Part shown: positions 1 through 8,000 of the stretch, piece after piece | How positions within the stretch are numbered: the first letter of the stretch is position 1 | Layout of the letters: every line of letters starts with the position of its first letter | From: Burkholderiales bacterium | Lineage (GTDB): Bacteria; Pseudomonadota; Gammaproteobacteria; Burkholderiales; Burkholderiaceae_F | Reading direction: 5' to 3' | DNA: 10,750 nucleotides | Assembly: GCA_021205255.1 (NCBI GenBank) | Contig: JAJPXW010000246.1 | Span: forward strand, 3,016 to 13,765 | Made by a program: the position numbers and the translations under genes | The notes under the pieces: model-generated | What the model was told of the DNA's origin: nothing | Databases searched by the model: none | The model's input: the letters and a program-made list of their open reading frames with translations, nothing else

Positions 1-934
1 GATCCTGAAAAGACAGCCGAAAGCCATCTGGAAACCAGTCGATGATGTTTCCTTTGAAATTAGACGGGGCGAGACTCTATCTCTAGTTGGAGAGTCAGGT
101 TGTGGAAAATCAACGACTGCGAGAATTCTAGTTGGTCTCTATAAGCCGACTTTTGGGACGGTTGAAATTGCAGGATCCGATCTTGCTAAAGTGAAAGGAC
201 AGAAAGCCAAGGAAGTTAGAGGCAAGATCCAGATGATTTTCCAGGATCCCTATGCAAGTCTCAATCCCCGTTGGAATGTCGGGAAAATCGTAGCCGAACC
301 TATCCACACCCAGAAAACTCTAACTAATAGAAAAGAGATTCAGGAACGAGTCGACTCTGTTTTGCGCTTAGTGAATCTATCGCCTGATGACAAAGCGAAG
401 TACCCTCATCAGTTCTCGGGTGGCCAAAGGCAGCGCATTTCAATTGCCCGAGCTATAGCAGTTCATCCCGAGTTTTTAGTATGCGATGAACCGACTTCAG
501 CATTGGATGTATCAGTGCAAGCCCAAGTCCTGAACTTAATGAAAAATCTTCAACTTGAAATTGGACTGACTTATCTATTTATTTCGCATAACTTGTCGGT
601 TGTTCACCATATCAGCGATAGAGTAGGTGTGATGTATCTGGGACGTTTAGTCGAGCTAGCCGATAAAAAGACGCTATTCGATAATCCAAACCATCCTTAT
701 ACCCAAATGCTTCTGGACGCGGTTCCAAATATCAAAGGAACCGGTAGGAAGATGTCTAGGATTCAAGGTGAAGTGCCAAATCCACTAAATCCACCAACAG
801 GATGTTCATTCCACCCGCGTTGTCCGCATGCTTTCGAACGTTGTCGAAGAGAACGGCCGGAAATGAAGCCCATTAACATTAATGGCTCGATTGCCTATGT
901 CTGTTGCCATGCTGTCGAAGAAGGCAGGATTTAA
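1..934 (+). CDS. Oligopeptide/dipeptide ABC transporter ATP-binding protein (OppF/DppF-like), 5' end missing
   Basis: This is a cytoplasmic ATPase subunit that powers an inner-membrane peptide importer. The reading frame is open from base 2, giving about 310 visible residues; whole OppF/DppF proteins are about 330, so if it is a single-domain protein roughly 20 residues are missing. In visible numbering, Walker A GESGCGKST is at 30-38, the Q-loop IFQDP near 80, signature SGGQRQR at 139-145, Walker B FLVCDEP at 158-164 and the switch histidine (SHNL) near 196. The C-terminal part has the oligopeptide-family tail: NHPYTQMLL, then GEVPNPLNPPTGC and further cysteines (FHPRC, ERC, VCC). Partner permease and binding-protein genes would lie upstream, outside the window. 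Because the start is not visible, it could instead be the second half of a fused two-ATPase protein of the GsiA type; the Walker A region resembles both. The exact substrate cannot be read from the sequence. Stop is TAA at 932-934. Confidence 0.93.
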   Translation, partial: ILKRQPKAIWKPVDDVSFEIRRGETLSLVGESGCGKSTTARILVGLYKPTFGTVEIAGSDLAKVKGQKAKEVRGKIQMIFQDPYASLNPRWNVGKIVAEPIHTQKTLTNRKEIQERVDSVLRLVNLSPDDKAKYPHQFSGGQRQRISIARAIAVHPEFLVCDEPTSALDVSVQAQVLNLMKNLQLEIGLTYLFISHNLSVVHHISDRVGVMYLGRLVELADKKTLFDNPNHPYTQMLLDAVPNIKGTGRKMSRIQGEVPNPLNPPTGCSFHPRCPHAFERCRRERPEMKPININGSIAYVCCHAVEEGRI

Positions 935-952
935 AGTCAGGCCGTCTTAGAA

Positions 953-972
953 TCCAATTTCTTAAAATTGGA
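953..972. repeat. Perfect 8-bp inverted repeat, 18 bases after the transporter stop
   Basis: The arms TCCAATTT and AAATTGGA are perfectly complementary around a four-base CTTA loop, so the transcript can form a compact hairpin just after the ABC ATPase gene. It lacks a GC-rich stem and a following T-run, so it is a poor intrinsic terminator. It may instead stabilise the 3' end of the message. Confidence 0.5.
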
Positions 973-1035
973 CATAGACAAAATTCCTAACAAACTAGCG
1001 CAAGATTAGGGAAACTAAGAGAAAGAAAGACAAGG

Positions 1036-1078
1036 ATAATAACAGTTGTAGCCAATAGCCGATAATTGTTATTATTTT
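1036..1078 (+). terminator. Candidate AT-rich terminator hairpin after the transporter gene
   Basis: The left arm at 1036-1049 pairs with the right arm at 1062-1075: nine perfect base pairs (ATAATAACA with TGTTATTAT) continued by five more that include G-U wobbles, around a 12-base loop. A T-rich stretch follows (TTTTCCTTTATTTT). The AT-rich stem makes it weaker than a classical terminator, so function is inferred from position and shape only. Confidence 0.35.
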
Positions 1079-1124
1079 CCTTTATTTTGAGGCTATCTTT
1101 CGGAAACTCCAAGGTAAGTTCCCA

Positions 1125-1142
1125 ATCTAAATCAATTTAGAT
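1125..1142. repeat. 18-bp palindrome upstream of lptF
   Basis: The arms ATCTAAAT and ATTTAGAT are perfect inverted copies separated by CA. The palindrome lies 72-90 bases before the lptF start and overlaps a -10-like GATAAT. This is a plausible place for a dimeric regulator to bind, or for a small hairpin in the leader. No known operator consensus is recognised. Confidence 0.4.
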
Positions 1143-1214
1143 AATTTTGGCTGCGTTAAAATCGAAGCAAGAAGCAAAAGTGGCTTCCTAGTTTAAACAC
1201 GTCCTTAAAGTACC

Positions 1215-2381
1215 ATGATTTATCGGAAAGCCCTTTCATCCGAACTCCAGAATAACGGCGGAGGAGCATTTACAGTGCTCTTCTCTATTGTCGTGACTAT
1301 TGGCCTGGTACAGATATTGAACCAGACGGCTGGTGGTAAGTACGAACCAAGCGCTATTTTGGAAGTCGTGGCCTATTCTTCCCTGGTAAACCTTCCCCCG
1401 TTAATCGCCTTAGCATTATTTCTAGCCGTCTTTATGAGCCTAAACCGCTATTGGCGTGATAGTGAGATGTATGTGTGGTTCTCAGCAGGTGGCTGCAGTT
1501 TACTTTCCTGGGTTCGGCCAGTCTTAGTCTTCACTGTTCCCGTTGTTGTGTTAGTGGCTGCTTGCTCTATGACAATTTCTCCATGGTCAAGAGGTGAGAT
1601 GGCTAGCTACCGGGATAGATTTGCGAATCGAGATGAAGTCTCCAAACTATCTTCAGGCCAGTTCATTGAAGCTAAAAATGGCGAGCAAGTATTCTTTCTT
1701 GAAGCAGTAGACCAAGAAAGAGGTACTGTGCGTGGCGTTTTTATGGCCGAAACGAAAAAGGACGGTCCGCAGTCTATTGTCGTTGCCGATAGAGGTCATT
1801 TGGAAGTTCGTCCAAACGGGGACCGCTACGTTATTTTGAATGACGGTAAGCGCTATGAAACACTACCGTCCGGTAAGGAAGCCCAAGTAACGGATTTTGA
1901 GATTTACGAAGCTAGGCTTGACCAATCTCCGCAGACAAAAACGACTAATTACCGTATTGACTCGATGCCTTTTGTGAATGTCTACGAATTGCAGAAGAAG
2001 GATAACCAGGCAAAAGGCGAATTCTTCTGGCGGATTTCGTGGCCTATCGTGGCGTTTATGCTGGCGTTGCTTGCCATACCATTGTCCTATAACAATCCAC
2101 GACAACTTAAATATTATGGACAAACGGCAGCAGTGCTTGTCTTTATTCTTTACTTGAACTGCATGTCTATTTTTAAGACATGGGTCGCATCGGCTACTTT
2201 TACGATTCCAGAAGCAATTGCCATCATGAATACGCCGTTTCTGGTGCTCATGATTTTTCTCTACTACCGATTGCTTACTATGAATACAAGCCACTTTGAC
2301 TTTGCCAATGCGGTATATGTGATGCTCAAGCCCTTCAGAATCTTTAGAAGAAAGAAGAAAACCGAAGAGGAAGACCAATGA
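1215..2381 (+). CDS. lptF: LPS export system permease LptF (YjgP/YjgQ family)
   Basis: LptF is one of two inner-membrane permeases of the LptB2FGC complex, which extracts lipopolysaccharide from the inner membrane and passes it to the periplasmic Lpt bridge. The 388-residue length is close to the family norm. Six hydrophobic segments are visible at about 16-35, 53-76, 101-121, 272-292, 300-320 and 334-352. Between the third and fourth lies a periplasmic block (about 122-268) expected to form the beta-jellyroll. Landmarks include RDSEMYVWFSAG just after the second segment, SPWSRGE after the third, and LLAIPLSYNNPR at the fourth. The tail is strongly charged (RRKKKTEEEDQ). Start ATG gives the expected short cytoplasmic N-terminus, but the preceding ribosome-binding site is weak. 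The stop overlaps the lptG start by four bases (ATGA), so the two genes are translationally coupled. The sequence style is betaproteobacterial. Confidence 0.95.
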   Translation: MIYRKALSSELQNNGGGAFTVLFSIVVTIGLVQILNQTAGGKYEPSAILEVVAYSSLVNLPPLIALALFLAVFMSLNRYWRDSEMYVWFSAGGCSLLSWVRPVLVFTVPVVVLVAACSMTISPWSRGEMASYRDRFANRDEVSKLSSGQFIEAKNGEQVFFLEAVDQERGTVRGVFMAETKKDGPQSIVVADRGHLEVRPNGDRYVILNDGKRYETLPSGKEAQVTDFEIYEARLDQSPQTKTTNYRIDSMPFVNVYELQKKDNQAKGEFFWRISWPIVAFMLALLAIPLSYNNPRQLKYYGQTAAVLVFILYLNCMSIFKTWVASATFTIPEAIAIMNTPFLVLMIFLYYRLLTMNTSHFDFANAVYVMLKPFRIFRRKKKTEEEDQ

Positions 2382-3514
2382 AAGTCATAACCAGACTGAT
2401 ATTTGTTCGAGTAACGAAGAATTCGATCTTCGTGCTTATGGCGCTAGTTGGCCTTTTTGCCTTCTTTGATCTTATTGGTCAGTCCCGTCAGATTGGATCC
2501 ACTTACTCTATTTGGCAAGCTTTCCAATTTACGGCTTTAGTACTTCCGCAACGTGCTTACCAAGTTTTACCGATTGCTGTATTGCTAGGCGCAATTTTTA
2601 CGTTAGCTCAACTTGCCCAGACGAGCCAGTTCACGATTCTGAGAGTGTCCGGCATTAGTCCATGGTCGTTCTGCGCCATGCTGATGATTCCTGGCATCCT
2701 ATTTGTGGGAATGGCCTATTTGATAGGTGAAGAGATTGCTCCTCCTGCTAAGCGCCTGCAAGAAGAAGGCAAGTTGGACGTTAGCGGAAACGTTTTCACA
2801 GGTAGGGACTTCAAGTCGGGTATTTGGGTGCGAGATGTCGAAAGAGATCGCCGTGGCATGCCTACTAGTGTTCGGTTTGTTAATGTCGGAAGCCTGAAAC
2901 CGGGAGAGGCGGCCTATAACTGGGAAGTCTATAAATTTGACACCAATAATCAGCTGACAGGTCTTATGACCGCCAAGCAAGGAAAGTATTCAGATGCTAA
3001 GGGCTGGATGCTTGAAGACGTAACTGAACAGACGGTTCCTGAGCTTGGAAAAGATTTCCGAGGTCAAACGGAAGAAAAAGTCGATCTTAAAAAGACGAAG
3101 GATTATGTGTGGGGTAAAAGTCTGGATGGCAATATTTTCGGCTTGCTGATGGTCAAACCAGAAAACATGTCATTGCAGGAACTTTACCGGTATGTTCAAT
3201 ACCTAAAGGAGAATGGTCAGACTTTCAGGTCATTTGACATCGCATTTTGGACGAAATTCTTCTATCCAATGGCTATTTTCGTGATGCTGGTGCTCTCTAT
3301 GCCATTTGCCTATATGAGTGCCCGAGCGGGAGGAATGGCAGTTAAGATATTCTTCGGCATCATGATCGGTATTTTCTACTACGCCTTGAATAACATCTTT
3401 GCTTTCCTGGGTGCTTTGGAAAGCGTACCACCGATGATTTCGGCCATGATCCCATCGTTATTTATGCTTTTGTGCGGAGCTCTTGCGATGTGGTTTGTGG
3501 AAAAGCGCACATAG
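2378..3514 (+). CDS. lptG: LPS export system permease LptG
   Basis: LptG pairs with LptF to form the transmembrane channel of the LptB2FGC lipopolysaccharide extractor. The 378 residues show six hydrophobic segments near 13-33, 62-82, 97-117, 291-311, 322-345 and 352-373, with a periplasmic domain at about 118-286. Family landmarks are FFDLIGQ near the first segment, the LAQTSQFTILRVSGISPW stretch (about 79-96), which is the cytoplasmic coupling region that docks on LptB, and MPFAYMSARAGG (309-319) ending the fourth segment. The start ATG overlaps the lptF stop and is preceded by GAGG at 2367-2370, seven bases upstream, a good ribosome-binding site. LptB, LptC and LptA are not in the window. 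Assignment as LptG rather than LptF rests on gene order and on the overall resemblance to betaproteobacterial LptG. Confidence 0.95.
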   Translation: MKVITRLIFVRVTKNSIFVLMALVGLFAFFDLIGQSRQIGSTYSIWQAFQFTALVLPQRAYQVLPIAVLLGAIFTLAQLAQTSQFTILRVSGISPWSFCAMLMIPGILFVGMAYLIGEEIAPPAKRLQEEGKLDVSGNVFTGRDFKSGIWVRDVERDRRGMPTSVRFVNVGSLKPGEAAYNWEVYKFDTNNQLTGLMTAKQGKYSDAKGWMLEDVTEQTVPELGKDFRGQTEEKVDLKKTKDYVWGKSLDGNIFGLLMVKPENMSLQELYRYVQYLKENGQTFRSFDIAFWTKFFYPMAIFVMLVLSMPFAYMSARAGGMAVKIFFGIMIGIFYYALNNIFAFLGALESVPPMISAMIPSLFMLLCGALAMWFVEKRT

Positions 3515-3523
3515 CCAAACGAA

Positions 3524-3546
3524 AAAGGTGTACACAAAGCGCCTTT
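3524..3546 (+). terminator. Candidate hairpin just after lptG
   Basis: AAAGGTG (3524-3530) can pair with CGCCTTT (3540-3546), seven base pairs including one G-U, around a nine-base loop. It starts 10 bases after the lptG stop. Only a short T-run is present, so termination strength is doubtful. Confidence 0.35.
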
Positions 3547-3568
3547 AGAGCTGGTTTGGAAGACAGTC

Positions 3569-3585
3569 GTAAGAATTTTTCTTAC
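3569..3585 (+). repeat. Inverted repeat in the lptG to downstream-gene gap
   Basis: GTAAGAA and TTCTTAC are perfect 7-bp arms around a TTT loop. The hairpin sits about 70 bases before the next gene. It could be a second weak terminator element for lptFG or a protein-binding palindrome; nothing in the sequence decides between these. Confidence 0.4.
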
Positions 3586-3644
3586 TCTTGCGCTAGTCTG
3601 AGGTAATGCTTACACAATAAGCGAACCATTTTGCACATTTCCGT

Positions 3645-3649
3645 AGGGG
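3645..3649 (+). promoter_or_regulatory. Ribosome-binding site that decides a TTG start
   Basis: AGGGG abuts a first TTG at 3650 and lies six bases before a second in-frame TTG at 3656. An in-frame TAG at 3644-3646 closes the frame upstream, and no in-frame ATG occurs until far into the protein. Normal spacing therefore favours 3656. Confidence 0.5.
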
Positions 3650-3655
3650 TTGAAA

Positions 3656-4291
3656 TTGCAGTTTCCTGACAGAAAGATTACTGCTTCAATTGCCATCGCA
3701 GTTTTAGCGATCCTGGCACTTGCAATCTTTGTGTTTCTTAAAACATCTACCGATGCCAGACTTGTAACTGCTAACCTAAAGGTGTTGCAAAGCACTATCG
3801 AACAAAGGCAAACGACTTTAGGCCAACTTGCCCAACAGTTTAGAGCTCGGGGTTGTGGGGTTGTGCACGCTAATAATGGCATTATTGCCCAACCTGGTTG
3901 CTTTTATCTGCCAGGTTATCCTTACGTAGCAGTAGCAGGGAAGTCTGACTTAGATTCTCACAGTAGTTCGGAAGAATGGAAGAAAACTACTGCTGAAAGT
4001 TTTGAGGTTGTTACTGACCGTGCAACAAATGCATTGTGGAACAGCTACTTCGGTCTGGTCGAGAACTTCTATGGATCGCCAAAGATTCGCTATTATTTTG
4101 CAGACGAAGATCAAGGAGCTAGCTGGTCGTTGAAAGATGATATGCAAGTAAAGCTCGTGCGGGTTGGCGACGAGCTTGCATTATTTTTGTGGTCTGGAGA
4201 AGCCGTTAATAGCCCAACTTCAATCGATATTGAACAATCGAGCTTAGTTGATAAAGCTGCGAAAGTTGAATCCATTAAAGGTAGCTCCTAA
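3656..4291 (+). CDS. Unknown membrane-anchored protein with coiled coil, TTG start
   Basis: I do not recognise this protein family. The 211 residues begin with a short basic stretch (DRK), then one strong hydrophobic segment at about 8-29, then a polar, Gln-rich helix-prone stretch at about 34-62 that may be a coiled coil. After that comes a domain with two cysteines, C67 and C82, 15 residues apart and possibly disulfide-bonded. The C-terminal part is soluble-looking, acidic to neutral, with aromatic runs such as KIRYYFADED. The layout suggests one inner-membrane anchor with the rest in the periplasm. The TTG at 3650 would add two residues (M-K), but 3656 has better spacing to AGGGG. The gene follows lptG by about 140 bases on the same strand, so read-through from lptFG is possible. 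A link to LPS export is speculation from position only. Pilin-like minor subunits share the same outline, but no prepilin cleavage motif is seen. Confidence 0.75.
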   Translation: MQFPDRKITASIAIAVLAILALAIFVFLKTSTDARLVTANLKVLQSTIEQRQTTLGQLAQQFRARGCGVVHANNGIIAQPGCFYLPGYPYVAVAGKSDLDSHSSSEEWKKTTAESFEVVTDRATNALWNSYFGLVENFYGSPKIRYYFADEDQGASWSLKDDMQVKLVRVGDELALFLWSGEAVNSPTSIDIEQSSLVDKAAKVESIKGSS

Positions 4292-4342
4292 TAAACTCAA
4301 CGTCAGCCAGTTGAAGTGCTACGGTTTACGGTAATTGACTTT

Positions 4343-4371
4343 TCGATTATGGCTAGATCAGCATTAATCGA
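4343..4371. repeat. Interrupted inverted repeat in the convergent gap
   Basis: TCGATTA (4343-4349) pairs with TAATCGA (4365-4371); an inner GCT/AGC pair closes after a 2x2 internal loop. It lies between two converging genes, where a shared terminator would be expected, but neither strand shows a proper T-run after the stem. Confidence 0.3.
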
Positions 4372-4393
4372 TAAGACAACTACCTTTATTGAT

Positions 4394-4924
4394 TCACATT
4401 CGAGGTGCTCTTTGGCGAGCTGTTGTCTTTTGCTGTTGAGTCTTAGAGGTCATAGAGCTAGCAGTTGCCTTGACATTGCTTTCCTCTTCGGATTGACGCA
4501 AGTTTTCTGCAATGGTGCGCAAGCAATAATCCAAGATAGTTAGTTCTTGGGTAGTCAAGCCATTCAAGGCACGCTGTTCCATTGCCCTAGTGTTGTTCTT
4601 AAGGGCCTTTTCTATCTCTTCGCCTTTTGGAGTAAGTTCAACAGCTTTACAACGGCCATCCTGAGGATCAGAAATCCTCTGGATGAACCCTTTGGTTTCT
4701 AACCGCTGCATGAGGCCAGTAATAGTTGGATGGGAGAGCATTAAAGCAGTTTGGACATTTTGCTGAGTGACTTGCTGGCTACGGTTTTTAAACAGGAACA
4801 ACATGACACTCGCTTGGGAAGACGTGATATCAAGATTCCCAAAATCTAAGTTCCTGCATCTTTCCATCTGGTTATAGATGTATCGAAGTAACCTTAAAGT
4901 ACCTCTTTCGTAATGTTCGTTCAC
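4394..4924 (-). CDS. MarR-family transcriptional regulator
   Basis: This is a winged helix-turn-helix DNA-binding protein of 176 residues, expected to bind a palindromic operator as a dimer and to release it on binding a small ligand. The dimerisation helix is N-terminal (about 5-28). The recognition region runs from about 51 to 81 (TQQNVQTALMLSHPTITGLM onward), followed by the wing with the classic motif DPQDGR at 86-91 and VELTPKGEE at 95-103. Residues 145-176 form a Ser/Thr/Gln/Lys-rich tail beyond the usual MarR core of about 145. The start is GTG; no in-frame ATG, GTG or TTG is seen in the near upstream, and the ribosome-binding site is weak. The gene follows the uvrA-like gene by 85 bases on the same strand and converges on the unknown membrane protein gene. 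Its target is unknown; autoregulation is likely given the repeats in front of it. Confidence 0.9.
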   Translation of the reverse strand: MNEHYERGTLRLLRYIYNQMERCRNLDFGNLDITSSQASVMLFLFKNRSQQVTQQNVQTALMLSHPTITGLMQRLETKGFIQRISDPQDGRCKAVELTPKGEEIEKALKNNTRAMEQRALNGLTTQELTILDYCLRTIAENLRQSEEESNVKATASSMTSKTQQQKTTARQRAPRM

Positions 4925-4937
4925 TGTATTTCTAACA

Positions 4938-4961
4938 GGGGGTAAAAAGTCTAAAACCCCC
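4938..4961. promoter_or_regulatory. Candidate operator: inverted repeat ahead of marR
   Basis: GGGGGT (4938-4943) and ACCCCC (4956-4961) form a gapped palindrome, 14 bases upstream of the marR start and downstream of the -10-like TATAAT. MarR proteins commonly bind palindromes at their own promoters. That this one does so is inference from position. Confidence 0.35.
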
Positions 4962-5006
4962 CTTAAACCTCGGGAAAGATTATATTTATCTAGTCTGAAA
5001 CCCCGC
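4948..5006. repeat. Pair of 15-bp direct repeats flanking the marR -10 region
   Basis: AGTCTAAAACCCCCC at 4948-4962 and AGTCTGAAACCCCGC at 4992-5006 match at 13 of 15 positions. Their offset is 44 bases, about four helical turns, so both would face the same side of DNA. One copy lies downstream of the TATAAT, the other where a -35 element would be. Confidence 0.45.
4979..4984 (-). promoter_or_regulatory. Possible -10 element of a marR promoter
   Basis: Read on the minus strand this is a perfect TATAAT, 55 bases before the marR start. No recognisable -35 hexamer lies 16-18 bases upstream, where the sequence is G-rich. It is therefore a factor-dependent promoter or a chance match in AT-rich DNA. 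Confidence 0.35.
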
Positions 5007-5009
5007 CTG

Positions 5010-8000
5010 CTACGAGCCTAACACGGGGACTTTTTGGCTTTCTCCGGCGCTTGGTTGGGTTGAGATTTCCTCAGTTCGGGGTCTAGTCGCTAGAAATTCT
5101 CGCAGCGCTTCCGCAGTATGTGATTGAGTCTCATTCTTGAGTAAGTCTTGGATTTCACCTTCGAAACGTAACTGTCCACCAAGACTTCCACCTTCTGGTC
5201 CAAGATCGACAATCCAATCTGCTTCAGCGATCACATCAAGGTTATGTTCAATTACTACGACGGTATTGCCAGCATCTGTCAATCTATGGAGAACTTTAAT
5301 TAGCTTTTCTACATCGGCCATATGCAGACCAACAGTAGGTTCGTCAAGAACATAAAGCGTATGTGGCGATTTTCTTCCTTTAATAGGATCGTCTTTAACT
5401 TTGGTTAGTTCTGTGACGAGCTTAATTCTTTGCGCTTCTCCGCCAGAAAGAGTTGGAGATGGCTGCCCTAAAGTTAAATAGCCAAGACCAACTTCCTGCA
5501 TTAATTTCAACGGATGAGAAATGGAGTTAATAGTAGAGAAGAACTCGACGGCTTCGTCAACGTTCATCTTTAAAACTTCCCCGATATTCTTGCCTTTCCA
5601 TTTGACAGCTAAAGTCTCGTCATTAAAGCGCATGGAACCGCATGACTCGCACTCGACTCTAACGTCTGGCAAAAAGTTCATTTCTACAGTCTTTACGCCT
5701 TGACCTAAGCATTCTGGGCATCTACCTGCTTCAAGATTGAAAGAGAATCTGCTTGGTGTATAGCCACGTGCTTTGGCTTCGTTAGTTTCAGCAAATAGCT
5801 TGCGAATAGCATCCCAAAAGCCTACGTAAGTTGCCGGACAAGACCTTGGGGTCTTTCCGATGGGGGTCTGATCGACTTCAAGGACTCTCTTGACTGCATC
5901 AAATCCTGAGATGGAAGCACAACCATTAACTTTATATTCTCCGCCTTTAGCTTTAACTGCGTTTTCTAGAGAAGTCAAAAGAATGTCTCTAGCCAAAGTA
6001 GATTTACCTGAACCTGATACTCCCGTAACTACAGTTAATCGGTTCAATGGGAAACTAACAGTCGGAATTTTTAGGTTATTAAGATAGGCGCCATTGACAT
6101 GGACAGCGGGATCTTTGCTAGTTGTATGCCTTCTTGCTACTCCAGAATGTGGAACAGGATGCTTCAAGTAGCGTCCAGTAAGGGAACGAGGCTCCTTTTC
6201 TAGATCTTCCACAGTACCCTGAGCAACTAATCTGCCGCCGGAGACGCCAGCGCCTGGACCAATATCAATAATGTAATCGGCTTTTCGAATGGTGTCTTCG
6301 TCATGCTCAACAACTAAAAGTGAATTTCCTTTTGAGGCAAGCTTTTCCAAGGCTGATAGCAAAATTTTGTTATCTCTAGGATGTAGTCCAATGGTTGGTT
6401 CATCAAGAACGTAGCAGACACCTTGCAGATTCGTGCCTAACTGGGAGGCTAATCTAATGCGTTGCGATTCACCACCAGAGAGAGTCGGTGCGGAACGATC
6501 TAAAGTTAAGTATGACAAACCTACTTCTTCCAAGAAATCGAGCCTAGATCGAATTTCCTTCATGGCATCTTCGGCAATTGCCATTTCTCTTTTACCTGAA
6601 AGATTCTGGGCAATTTCTTTGAAATATTCTTTAGCTTCTGACACCGTCATCTTGGAGATGTCAGTGATTGGCTTTTCAAACCAAAGGACATTTCTGGCTA
6701 CTTCATTGAGCCTTGTGCCGCCGCAGGCATAGCACACGACTGAAGCATCAATTCCTTCAGCTGGGCTATCTTCGTATTTTTTATCGTCAGCAAGCGCTCT
6801 TTGGAAAACACCAGTTCCAAAACCTAGGCAAGTAGGACACCAACCAAGTTTATTGTTATAGGAAAAGAGTCTCGGATCCATGGCTGGGAAGCTTCTTTCG
6901 CACTTAGGACAGCTTCTCTTAGTTGAATAGGATGCAACAGTGCGCTTGCCATAGACTTCAAAAGACCCATTGCCATAATCAAGAGCTAAATTGACTGCAC
7001 GAGTTAGCTCTTTTTCTGATTCAGGTGTAATCGTGAGAGTAGCTACGATTACGCTAATGCTATGTTCCTTAAAGCGGTCTAGCTGTGGGAATGGTCGAGT
7101 GGTTGTGACGTGGCCGTCAACAATCATTCTCGTAAATCCCTTGGCATGCATAGAAGCCGCAAGATCCTTATAAATACCCTTGCGATTTCTCACTAAAGGA
7201 GCAGCGAAGTCAACTTCAGTTCCTTTGAATTTCTTCAGGATGGAACTTACAACTGCTTGCGGTGACATCGGTTCAACAGGAACTTTACAGTCCGGACAAT
7301 ACTGAGTTCCTAATTTCATCCAGAGCAAACGAAGGAAGTGATGGATCTCAGTCAAAGTTGCAACTGTGGATTTATAACCACCTCTAGAGACTCTTTGCTC
7401 AATTGCCACTGTTGGTGGGATGCCATAAACAGCATCCACATCAGGCCTGCTAGCTGGCTGAACCATTGAACGGGCAAATGCATTTAGAGATTCCAAATAA
7501 CGTCTCTGGCCTTCATTGAAAACAAGGTCAAAAGCTAGGGTAGATTTACCTGATCCTGAAACTCCAGTAACTGCAACAAATTTATTGCGAGGAATAGAAA
7601 GAGTCAGATTCTTTAGGTTATGTTCTCTTGCATTGACAATTGAAATCTTATCAGTTGGGTAGCGTTGTTCTTCGTCTTCGCCTATTAAGGAACTAAAGTA
7701 CTCGGCTTCCGTGTTTTCGGCCATGGATTTGCGATAAGCGGCTAAAGCTAATCCTGTTGGAGTCTCCTTAATAGAAAAGTTGTCAGGAGTGCCAGCAAAA
7801 AGTTCTTCACCACCTTTATCGCCCCCAGCCGGTCCTAATTCAATGATCCAATCCGAACCATCAAGTACATCTAAGTTGTGTTCAACTACTAGGACAGAGT
7901 GACCATTGTCAATGAGTTCACGCAATGAATCCATTAACTTAGCAGTGTCATCGAAATGTAGGCCCGTAGTTGGCTCATCAAAGACAAATAACTTATGGCC

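Larger units (their letters stand above)
935..1214. other. Intergenic region between the ABC ATPase and lptF, with three palindromes
   Basis: No coding sequence or RNA gene is visible in these 280 AT-rich bases. They contain three separate inverted repeats (953-972, 1036-1075 and 1125-1142), listed individually. The region must hold the end of the transporter transcript and probably the promoter for lptF. I could not find a convincing -35/-10 pair; GATAAT at 1140-1145 is a -10-like hexamer without a good -35. Confidence 0.6.

Noticed and set aside
1863..2378. 171-residue open frame antisense to lptF
   Set aside because: It lies wholly inside lptF on the opposite strand, its translation is rich in Arg, His, Lys and Cys with no domain, and lptF is a clear gene. 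It is a shadow frame.
4316..4543. 75-residue plus-strand frame in the convergent region
   Set aside because: It mostly overlaps the 3' end of marR on the opposite strand, has no ribosome-binding site and shows no protein features beyond a composition-driven hydrophobic run.
4938..5009. Intrinsic terminator after the uvrA-like gene
   Set aside because: The G/C-rich arms can pair in the minus-strand transcript, but the loop is 12 bases and no T-run follows. A regulatory palindrome ahead of marR fits better.
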